A model generated the notes under the pieces. The model did no database searches and had not been told where the DNA came from. It saw nothing but the letters and a program-made list of their open reading frames with translations. Shown one piece after another: positions 55,647-64,000 of a stretch of 64,000 nucleotides of DNA; position 1 is the first letter of the stretch; the number at the start of each line of letters is the position of its first letter. Source of the DNA: Ursus arctos (taxonomy: Eukaryota > Chordata > Mammalia > Carnivora > Ursidae); assembly GCF_023065955.2 (NCBI RefSeq), contig NW_026622963.1, positions 9,679,001 to 9,743,000 on the forward strand, in the 5' to 3' direction. The position numbers were made by a program, and so were the translations under genes.

Positions 55647-55769
55647 GGGGTTTTGTTTGTTTGTTTGTTTGTTTGTTTGTTTTTTAATGCGGGGCTTCAA
55701 CTCTGACATCAAGCCCTGAGCTGAGATTAAGAGTCAGGTGCTTAACCAATTAAGCCACCCAGGCACGCC
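55647..55769 (-). mobile_element. Short Can-SINE with (TTTG)n expansion
   Basis: 'attaagccacccaggcacgc' head on the minus strand. The reversed tail has become a (TTTG)n run at about 55,652-55,680. 'cccagctcagtt' flanks at 55,635-55,646 and 55,770-55,781. Confidence 0.88.
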
Positions 55770-55784
55770 CCCAGCTCAGTTTTT

Positions 55785-56100
55785 TTTTTCTCTTTTAAAA
55801 TATTTTATTTAGGGACACCTGGGTGTCCCTCTGCCCCTCCCCCTACTTGTGCTCTCTCTTTCTCAAATAAATATTTTTTTTAAAAATAAAATATTTAAAA
55901 AAATATTTTATTTATTTGACAGGGAGGGAGAGAGAGGGAGAGAGAGAGGGCATGAGCAGGGGGAGCAGCAGGCAGAGGGAGAGGGAGAAGCAGGCTCCCC
56001 ACTGAGCAAGGAGCCTGATGCCTGGCGCAATGCCAGGACCCTAGGATCATGACCTGAGCAGAAGGCAGATGCTTAACCGACTGAGCCACCTAGGCACCCC
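55785..56100 (-). mobile_element. Can-SINE (outer), with deleted plus-strand SINE inside
   Basis: The reversed body 'gacagggagggagagagaggg' through 'actgagccacctaggcaccccc' (55,900-56,100) and a tail piece at about 55,785-55,812 are separated by the next entry. The older SINE and the short SINE at 55,647 are adjacent, making a three-SINE cluster. Confidence 0.85.
55813..55895 (+). mobile_element. Internally deleted Can-SINE nested in another SINE
   Basis: 'gggacacctgggtg' joins directly to 'tccctctgcccctccccct', so most of the middle is missing, and it ends 'ctcaaataaatatttttttt'. It sits in the tail of the minus-strand SINE with 'aaaatattttattta'-type flanks. Confidence 0.8.
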
Positions 56101-57170
56101 CACAGCTCCGTTTTTAAAGATGAAGTTTCTGAATCAGATTCCCAAATGAGGTTATCTGTTATTCCCTGAAGTGGCAGCAGGTGAAAATCCTGTGTTAAGA
56201 TTGGTTTGAATCGAAGCACCCAACACGTGCTTTTGCTGTGAAGTAGTAATGAAGGCCTGGGATACAGACAACCCTTCCAACCTCTCTGGCGTTGCATATA
56301 TTTCACCTTAATAAAATACCAGGAACTCCCGTTATACTGTACTCAGTTTTCTTTAGCTAAGAATGAGGGATAAAATAGCAATAAGCCGGCAATGGGAACA
56401 TGGCTGTGTCGTGTCCTTGGCGGGGGCAATAAAGACATGACGAGCCGGGGACCCACACACCTCTAGCCTCACAAAACCAAGTGCTTCCCACCTTGTATTT
56501 GAGAAACTCCTTTTCTCCACCCCGTATTTGGGAAGTTTCTTTTTCACGGAAGTTTCTCTAGGATACCTTGTATCCTCTGAGCCCATGTTTCCAAAATACT
56601 TACCGCCATAAATTCTCTATACTTTTCTCCTGAAATTGACATTTTTTTTTTTTTTAATTCAGAGAGGACAGGAATCCTGGCCAACCTTAACAACAGAAAA
56701 TGCATATTACTGTTCTTGATAACTCAACATTCAGTGTTGGTGCTTGGAAATAAAAAAAAAATGTTGATGGATGTAAAGCCCCCCCCCCCCCCCCCGCATG
56801 TGTAGATGTCTGTGGATACTTTATAGCAATTGGTTGGCTCCATGATTTTCCCAGCCAACCGAGCTCACTGCCAGGCCAACTACAGCTCAGGCATCCTCTC
56901 CTCTTAGACTCCCCAGCACTTGACAGCATCTAGCTTATCACAGCTCTGTTGGGTGGGGAGCCAGATGGCTTCCAAAAAGTCCCAACCAGAGGCACAGACC
57001 AGATGTCTCGTTCTGGGACAGATGGCTTGAACTGCCTCCTGCTGCCTTTTGCTCTGCCAGTCTGCAGGACTGCTGAGTGCTAGGGCCACCGCAGAAATCT
57101 GTATGGAGTTTGCAAAGACGCTTTCAATTAAGTATCAAGGAGAGTGAGACAATCCAATATTTTCAAAGGT
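56101..57170. other. No gene recognised; 17-C run and a possible splice donor
   Basis: A C-run of 17 lies at 56,779-56,795. 'ttttcaaag|gtgagtcac' near 57,170 is a good donor-like site but no acceptor or open frame pairs with it convincingly. Confidence 0.3.
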
Positions 57171-58535
57171 GAGTCACTTTGGGATTGGTGAGTCCCTTTT
57201 TAATTGCTTTAGAGGTCTGACTTGTTCTATTCCTCAGTGAGGGGAAGAACAATATAGTCAAGGCAGTTCACCAGAATGTTGGCCAATCCCAGAGCCACAG
57301 GTTTGGAAAGGACCTTTGCAGTGAGAGCAGGTCGAAAGGGAATATGGCAAGAGAGCAGCTACCTGCAGAAGAATGCTGGCTGCCCACTGCCAGGAGTCCT
57401 CGTTACTTTGAAGGCATTCTCAGAGTTCAGCTTTGGGTCTCAGTAATTGGGTGCTGGCAGTTTTCCAGTGTTGACTGGCTTGTGGAAGCTCACACATCAG
57501 GTAACTCAAGTCATCAGACACCAAATAACAACTGTCTGATTCAAAATAGGAACAGTTCAGTAAAAGAAAGAGTCAGCCTGAGGGGCATATCCTCCCCGCT
57601 CCCTGGGAAAACGCACTGCACAGTGAAAGCCTGATCAGGCTGTGGACAACATTACTGGTGCCTCCACCTCCGTGATGAGGTCCCTTCAAGAATCTGTGGA
57701 CTTGATCCACCACCTTTCCTACCATATTGGACGGCCACACTCTTTCTCTACACATGTTCATAACATTTACTCAGCAGAGGCTTTACACACACTCATAGAG
57801 GCTCCTGAGACTACACCTTGATCTCAGGACAAGAAGAAACCTTAATCATCTGGTTACATTTTAATTTTCCATGGCATTAAAGGTAGCGTACCTGCAGGAC
57901 AGTCCTCTTCTGCCTTACTAGGGTAGTCAATCACGAAACCTCTTGTGGAGCCAATGCAAGCTGAAAATGTAATCACTGGTAATTTCAATGGGAAAACATT
58001 TTATGTTTCTTGAGTCCCCAAACTGACACCCATTTGTGCTAATATGCCAAATCTTATTAAGACAGACCCAATTACATTAATAATTAATATTGGCTATCAT
58101 GAACACAAACGGAAGCCAACTTTCCCTTTACTAGTTATGACTAATTACATTATTATTCTATAATATGCCCATCTCCCTGTTCTTAGCTTATATGCCCTGT
58201 ACATGTAAGATTAAATTTATAACAAAACATATAAATGATACCCAATACTTATACAATTCAACTTTTAGTTTTAAAAAAAGAGCAATAAAATCAGTGAAAA
58301 CCATGCAAATGATATTAGTTTTACCGAACAAGTTGAAATACAACAGATATGACATGTAAGATTACCCCTGCTGTAAAAAAGCAAAACAGTGAGAGATCAG
58401 ATGGGAGCACATAAGGTGACATAGACTAACTATGTGAAGGGGATGTATGGTGGCTCTCTTCTTTAGGTACTAAGCAGCTCCAAGACGTGCATCCGACTAA
58501 ATCCAGCCTAACAGATGCAAAGAAATGCCCTGGGT
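57171..58535. other. No gene recognised
   Basis: Unique-looking; 96-codon frame at 57,344-57,634 without domain. 57,960-58,380 is AT-rich. Confidence 0.25.
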
Positions 58536-58975
58536 ATCCTTTATCTTTTATTGCAAAACAAACCACCTCAAAATTTATTGCTTTAACTTTAAAACATACA
58601 CATTATTCTTCACCGGTCTGTGGGTTCACTGGGGATTTCTTTTGGTCTGGGCCAGCACAGCTGGACTTAGAGAGTGTACAATGGCCTGGCTCACATGCCT
58701 GGTGCTTGGCAGGCGAGTTGGTCTAAGGACTTGTTTAGCAATTGGTTAGATGTCAGATGAAGTGTTGACCTCGTGTCTCTCCTCACCCATCGGGTCAGCC
58801 ATGAGTTTTTCACAAGGTGGTGGAAGAGTTCCAGGCAGCAAGAGAGAGCAAGCCATAATTTGTAAGCACTTTTTAAAGAATCTCCTTGTATCAGATTTGC
58901 TAATGTCCCATAGAACAAAGCAAGTCATAGGGCCAAGCCTAGATTCAGAAAGAGGAGAGACTACACTTCGTGAGG
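58536..58975 (-). repeat. Ancient interspersed repeat, family not assigned
   Basis: 'attgcaaaacaaaccacctc', 'ctgtgggttcactggggattt', 'caaggtggtggaagagttcc' and 'acaaagcaagtcatagggcc' match a widely dispersed old mammalian repeat I recognise but cannot name with certainty. Confidence 0.5.
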
Positions 58976-59189
58976 GGAGAGGCTGGAAAATACCAAAGCT
59001 ATTCTGTTCAATCTACTATACCTTGGAAGCCAAAATAGAAAGATTGAATGATATTCCTTATAACCTGAATGGGTGATTATCTCAGGGTTTAGACACATTT
59101 CCATGGTTGTGGGGGGGAAATTTTTCTATTTTAACTACTGAGGTCATCTAGTAAGGCTGCCATCTTGGGTCCACTACTGCACCTGAGGG

Positions 59190-59345
59190 AGAGATAAAAC
59201 CAAATAGGTAGGCGGAGGCTAGGGCTCTGTAGGCCACATAAAGGAATTTCAGGTTTGATCCCAAGAGCAATGGGAAACCATAGAGCATTTTAAGGAGAGA
59301 TAAGATCATTTGGGCTGCAGTGAGGATAGTAATTCTAGAAACTTT
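59190..59345 (-). repeat. L2 fragment
   Basis: 'ctctgtaggccacataaagg', 'caagagcaatgggaaaccat', 'gagagataagatcatttggg' follow the reverse L2 consensus, like 28,840-28,960. The flanks 58,976-59,189 and 59,346-59,590 are unassigned. Confidence 0.65.
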
Positions 59346-59589
59346 TCCAGGAAGGGGAATAGTGAGATAAGCGTTTAGTCATAGAATATAGGGTCAAAGG
59401 AAAGATTTTTCTTTTGTTTTTTGGATTTTTTTTTTTTTTAAAGCAAAAGATGGTTGAAACTAGAGCTTGATAGAATACTGACGGAAGGATCCAATATTGC
59501 AAGAGGTTAGAGGGAGAGCCCTGGAAACTGGGAAGGGAAACTCGAGCACACATGAAATATTTGACTTACAAAAAAAAAAAATCACACAA

Positions 59590-59938
59590 TAAAATTGATT
59601 GTATTTTTGTTGTACAGTTCTATGGATTTCAACACATGCATGATTCATGTAACCACCACCACAATCAGGATACAGAAGAGTCCCATCTCCCCAAACCCTC
59701 CTTTATGCTATCCCTTTATTGTCACTCCTCCACCCCTAACTCCTGGCAACCACTAACTTATTCTCCATCACTACAGTGTTCATCTTTTCAAGAGTGTCAC
59801 TTTGAGACTAGCTTCTTTCATTCAGCATAATGTTTTTATTGCTATGTTGTTATAATGCCAAGATGTTGGGTGTATAAATATTTCATCCTTTTATATTGTT
59901 GAATAGTATCCCATTGGGGTTGGCTTCTGATAGCATTC
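59590..59938 (-). mobile_element. L1M 3' fragment
   Basis: 'tttcaacacatgcatgattc', 'gtaaccaccaccacaatcagg', 'actcctggcaaccactaactt' and 'cattcagcataatgttttt' are reverse L1M 3' text. Confidence 0.75.
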
Positions 59939-59939
59939 C

Positions 59940-60750
59940 CCAGGTCAGTAAATGGTTTCACCATTCTACCAGTTACTCACGCCAAAAACCTTGACTTCAT
60001 CCTTGACTCTTGACTCTCTTCTTCAAACTACACATCCAATCCATCAGTAAATCCTGGCGGCTTTACTTTCAGAATAGACCTGGAATTTGACCACTTCTTA
60101 CTACCTGCACTGCTGTCATCTAGTTCAGGCCACCATCATCCTTTGCCAGGGCAAGTGCTTCTACTCTTACCCCTCCACCGTCAGTCTGTTCTCTACACAA
60201 CAGCTGAAATGAGACTTTCAGAGATTTAAATCTCATCAGGCCATTCCTCTGCTCAAAACTCTCCAGTGGTTTCAGTGTTAACAATCCAAAGTTGTCACCA
60301 TGGCCTAAAAGACCCACAGGATTGGGCCCCTGACTACCTCTCTGATCTCTTTTCCTGCCACCATCCCCCTCACTCACTCTGTATCAGCTGAGGGGTCTCC
60401 TTGCTATTCTGTTAGCAAGCCAAGCATGCTCCTGCCACAGAGCATTTGAATCTGCTGTCTCCTCTGGAACACTCCTTCCCTAGACATCCACATGGTTGAG
60501 CCCATCATGTCAATTCCAGTTTCTGCTTATCAGTCCCTCTCTAACACCTAAAAGAGCAGCTACCTGACACCACTGTTTAACCCTTACTCTGCTTTGTTCT
60601 TCATCATAGCACATATATATTCGTTTTTCTCTCAACACTAGAAAAATCTTTTAGGATGAGGACTTTTTTTGTTCACTGCTTAACAAGCACCTAAACGGGG
60701 TGACTTGCCTGGCATATAGTGCGAGTTCAATGAATATTTTTTATTTAATA
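59940..60750 (+). mobile_element. L2 3' half
   Basis: 'ttaaatctcatcaggccattcc', 'ctcaaaactctccagtggttt', 'ttgggcccctgactacctctc', 'ctctggaacactccttcccta', 'tgacttgcctggcatatagtg' and 'caatgaatattttt' give L2 order up to its 3' end. Long for an L2 copy (about 0.8 kb). Confidence 0.88.
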
Positions 60751-60817
60751 AGTTATAGAAGGAAAAGACAGAACGGGAACACATGTCGATTTCTAGATTT
60801 TAAGGCATTCTACATTT

Positions 60818-61360
60818 ATTTCATTTCATTTTATTTTAATGTTGGTATGGTTATCATACAGTGCTACATTAGTTTCAGGAGTACAATATAGTGATTCAGT
60901 AATTCCATACATTACCCGGTGTTCAAGTGCACTCTTTAATCCCTCATTTATTACCCACCCCCCACCCACCTCCCCTCTCATAACCGTCAGTTTGTTCTCT
61001 ATAGTTAAGAGTCTGTTTCTTGGATTTTCTCTTTTCCCCTCCCTTTACTTGTTTATTTTTTTTTCTTAAGTTCCACATATGAGTGAAATCATACGGTATT
61101 TGTCTTTCTTTGCCTGACTTACTTCACTTAGCGTTATGCTCTCTAGTTCCATCCACATTGCTGCAAATGGCAAGTTTCGTTCTTTTTTATGGCTAAGTGA
61201 TATTCCATTGTGTGTATACCACATCTTCTTTATCTATTTGTCTATTGACGGACACTCAGGCTATTTTTATAATAATCTGGCTATTGTAAATAATGCTGCA
61301 ATAAACATAGGGGTGCGTGTAATCCTTTTATTTAGTGTTTCTGTACTTTGGGGGTATAGG
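60818..61360 (-). mobile_element. 5'-truncated carnivoran L1 3' end with 13-bp TSD
   Basis: 'tggttatcatacagtgctac', 'ttctctatagttaagagtctg', 'ctctctagttccatccacattg' match the 3' end of the L1 at 9,209. 'gcattctacattt' (60,805-60,817) and 'gcattctgcattt' (61,361-61,373) flank it. Confidence 0.92.
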
Positions 61361-61373
61361 GCATTCTGCATTT

Positions 61374-62315
61374 TCTGTTACTTATACAGTAATATAATCA
61401 GGGGAAGGTGCATGGCAAGTATAGGGTTACAGATTTGCAGAGATATCGGAAAGCAAGTTAACTAGAAAAATATTATAATGAAATTTCCAGGTATTGTTCA
61501 GAGCCCATTTAAGGCTTAGATTAATAACTTAGTGATACCAGTCTGTTCACCAGGCTGAATACAGGCATGGAGAAGCATGTTTGTCCATCTAGGGTGGAAG
61601 ACTTAGGTGGGGAAAAGAGAGTGGCGAGCAAGCTCAGGAATGAGAAAGAGTAGGATTGTAATAGTATACCGTTGTATCTATGATGCATAAGAGGGGAAGT
61701 GAAGAATGTGGACTAATGGGGGCTTTCAAAGGATCAGAGGTACTGATAAAGTGAAAAAAGTTATGAAGAACTTCTTGAGCGGTCAAGCTGAAAGGACATC
61801 AGGCTGTAATTGGACAGAAGGATGTTCCAATTCTGATTTGTGACAGGATAACGTTTCTTGTGAAAAGGTCCAGATTTTTTATTAGGATTGCCAGGCTGAT
61901 GTAATAAGGGTCGCTAGAGATGAGGCCCGGACTGTAACCAGGCAGTTTGACTGAAATTATCAAGACGGAAGATAGAGGAGAATAAAGTAAGACAAGGAGC
62001 TGGATGCACCAATACACAGATGATCTCTAAGAGGCGGTTAAACAGGTGGCAGTCTTAAGAGTAAGCGTCGGAGAAGCAAGGGTTTTTACAAGAGGTGACC
62101 GTATTCGGTACATGGTCCCCCGACCTTCTGAACCTGGGAAGTGAGAATTCTCCAGGGGATGAAGCATCCTCAAGGGACAGCCAGTTCTCAGTCACAGAAG
62201 TTCAGAGATAACTGATCTGGAAGCGGGAATCTCAGAGGAAGATCGGTTTGATAGCAGGGAGTTGGGGAGGGGACCGAAGCAGAAAAAACCTGGACGCCCC
62301 TCGTCCTTTATTTAC
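61374..62315. other. No gene recognised; upstream flank of CpG island
   Basis: Purine-rich, moderately GC sequence; no exon or clear repeat. Confidence 0.3.
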
Positions 62316-62450
62316 CTTCCTGCCAACTTGACGCCGCGCCACACCAACCTCCGCAACTAAAAAACAGGCAGGAAAGAGTGAACGCAGACCGGCTTTTTTC
62401 AACTCCGCGCGGAAGTCCTCACACCGGAATGCCGCGGAGTCCGCGCTTTC
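62316..62450 (-). other. Possible divergent first exon, minus strand (start approximate)
   Basis: On the minus strand CpG-rich DNA ends 'ggcaggaag|gtaaat', a good donor (GT at plus 62,314-62,315). With the plus-strand exon this would make a bidirectional promoter with transcription starts within roughly 0.3 kb. No gene recognised. Confidence 0.35.
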
Positions 62451-62965
62451 CCATTGGCGGAAACTTCCGCTAACGTCACTCCGCTTCCGCCAACGACTCG
62501 GTCGGGCGGCGCGTCCCTAGAAGTCACTTCCGCTTAACCCCGCCCCTCGGTCCCTTTTTGGCCGCTTCCGGCCTTAGTCCCCGCCCCGTCCAGTGTGGCC
62601 ACGCCCCCGCCCCGCCCCGGGCTCGCGGCCCCGGCCCCGCGGCGCCGCTTCCGGTGCGGGCCCCGCCCCGGCTGTGGCCCCCGGCTGCGGAGGAGTCCGA
62701 GGAGCAGCTGCTGCGCCGGGGCCTGAGCGGCCGCCACCACCCCCGCTGGCGGATCCGGAGCGCCCGCACAGGTAAACCGCGTGGGGCCCGGCTCCTTCAG
62801 TCGCGCGGGAGCGGGGGCTGTGGCAGGTGGAGGGGCCGACGGGGTGCGAGGGGAGGCAGGTGTGTGTGTGGGGGGGGGGAGACGCGAAGGCGCGGGCGGG
62901 CGGAGCACGGGGGCCGCGGAGGAAAAGTGAGAGCTCTGGGAGGAGACCCGAAACGCCCTGCAACC
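62330..62965. promoter_or_regulatory. CpG island promoter with NF-Y, CRE-half, ETS and Sp1-like sites
   Basis: Very high CpG density. An inverted CCAAT box ('cccattggcgg', about 62,451), 'taacgtcac' (about 62,471), repeated 'cttccg' ETS-like cores and 'ccccgccc' GC boxes are visible; no TATA. SINE-free. This is the typical structure of a housekeeping, possibly bidirectional, promoter. Confidence 0.85.
62600..62771 (+). other. Probable first exon, plus strand (start approximate)
   Basis: GC-rich block ending 'cgcacag|gtaaac', a good donor (GT at 62,772). No ATG opens a convincing coding frame before it, so it is probably 5'UTR. The coding exons lie beyond the window. Gene unknown. Confidence 0.55.
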
Positions 62966-64000
62966 CTTAGGGTGATCTGAGATAAAGAGATGGGAAGAGT
63001 AAGGGCCCCGGGAACTGAGGGCGAGGATAGGTGGGGTTGGGCGATCGAAGAAGAGCCAGTGGATTGGCTGGGAGGGCTTGGTAGAGGTAAAAGTGATAGG
63101 GCTGGACTGGGGGGTATAAAGAAGGAGGGGGGGCTGGCGTAACCGGGGAAGGAGGTATGGTGCTTCAGGGGGACCGGGGCCAGAGGGATCCGGCAGCGAA
63201 GGTAGCGGGAACGGTAGGGGAGGCTGGGTTCAAAGCTACAAGCAGTCCGTTGTGCAGGGCATGGTGGTCCGGGAACTTTAGGGGAAATGGGGGAGGGGGC
63301 CGTGTGAAGGGATGAAGTGGCTTAGATTTCTGAAACACAACTTTTCTAAATGTAGGCAGGTGGCATTGTTGTTTGGATCTTTCTGCTTAGGGACGGGGTA
63401 GATGGGCTCTTTGGGGGAGGGTGTGTGTATTGAGTTGTGGAACTGAGTCATCTCAATCTTACTAAGAGGCAATGAGACACCTCCCCCTCTACTGGGGACA
63501 GCACTCTGAGAAGATGGTGCCACAGGACAAGAAGCAGTTGTACAAAGACTGGCGGGACTCAGTTGAAAAATGATTCCTCCTGTGATTGATTGACTGTGAT
63601 GATTATAAGGAAAATTAAAATGACCGCCTAATTATTTGCTTTATTCTTTTGTTTAATTTTTTTTGACGCCCATTGTTTTTATCCTAAATGAATACTTTTG
63701 CCAGCTGGATTTAATGTGGGTGTAAATCTTTTCATGTTTTGTTACACTATAAAAAGGGCTAAAGCAGAATGAAAGCAGTGCTACAAGCATAACTCACACT
63801 TTCTCAAGTGCCAAGAAGAGAGGAAGTAAAGGCAGTAAGAGGCAAATCAGGATTTGAATCTTTCACAGATTACAGAAGGCAAAAGAAGTGCTCAGATAAA
63901 CAGACAATGAGACTTTTTATCTTTACTTTTTTTGCCTAGCTTTAAAAATTGCACCTTTTCCCCCTACCCATTAGAAGATTAGTAAATCCAAGCAGTTTTT
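62772..64000 (+). other. Probable intron 1 of the downstream gene
   Basis: GC-rich shore to about 63,300, then AT-richer. A faint MIR-like stretch lies near 63,820-63,880. No exon seen before the window ends. Confidence 0.4.

Noticed and set aside
57100..57190. Donor-like 'caaag|gtgagt' near 57,170
   Set aside because: No matching acceptor and no continuous open frame; such sites are common by chance.
62524..62980. Open frames of 80-140 codons on both strands in the second CpG island
   Set aside because: Same reason: low-complexity, overlapping on both strands, no ATG in good context in the plus frame.

Overview
The window is nuclear DNA from a carnivoran mammal, most likely a bear-family species. 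The evidence is roughly 48 copies of a tRNA-Lys-derived Can-SINE, present on both strands. Many have the 3' body form I associate with the ursid (giant panda) SINEC1_AMe group: an 'aggctcctccg' left part, then 'tcgctggctgtctct' and an AAATAAATAAA tail. The long L1 also has the 5' end and 3'UTR style I associate with carnivoran L1s. The species assignment is inference from memory of repeat families. No prokaryotic or viral-genome organisation is present, and there are no CRISPR arrays, rRNA genes or functional tRNA genes.

Layout. 0-6.4 kb: fragments of old L1s (L1M/HAL1-like) peppered with SINEs. 6.45-7.06 kb: a CpG island with a likely plus-strand, probably non-coding first exon (splice donor after 6788). 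7.8-9.2 kb: a MaLR-type LTR and an L1M 3' end. 9.2-16.2 kb: one essentially full-length but dead carnivoran L1 on the minus strand, carrying three SINEs. 16.2-19.9 kb: the 5' half of an older L1 (minus), split by a nested SINE pair and by a complete 732-bp solo LTR with perfect ends and a 4-bp target duplication. 20-34 kb: L1M, L2, MLT1-type LTR, another LTR inside an L2, and a MER5-like hAT transposon with an intact 8-bp target duplication. 34.3-40.9 kb: a decayed ERVL-type provirus (minus; LTR, primer site, protease motif, integrase-like end), cut in two by a 5'-truncated L1 (plus) that was itself hit by SINEs. 40.9-61.4 kb: L1M, L2, MIR and LTR fragments plus many SINEs. 62.3-62.96 kb: a second CpG island with a likely plus-strand first exon (donor after 62771) and a possible divergent minus-strand first exon.

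No protein-coding exon of a recognisable gene was found. The long open frames lie in L1 ORF1/ORF2 remnants, in GC-rich CpG-island DNA, or across repeats. If the two CpG islands mark real promoters, most of the window is intron or intergenic DNA between them. The best-supported biology is transposon stratigraphy: insertion order can be read from target-site duplications (TSDs) at many junctions. I found no convincing sign of an undescribed biological system. The most interesting leads are the bidirectional-looking promoter at 62.3-62.8 kb, the orphan CpG-island exon at 6.6 kb, and an LTR-derived open frame of 363 nt flanked by good splice sites at 46.17-46.53 kb.
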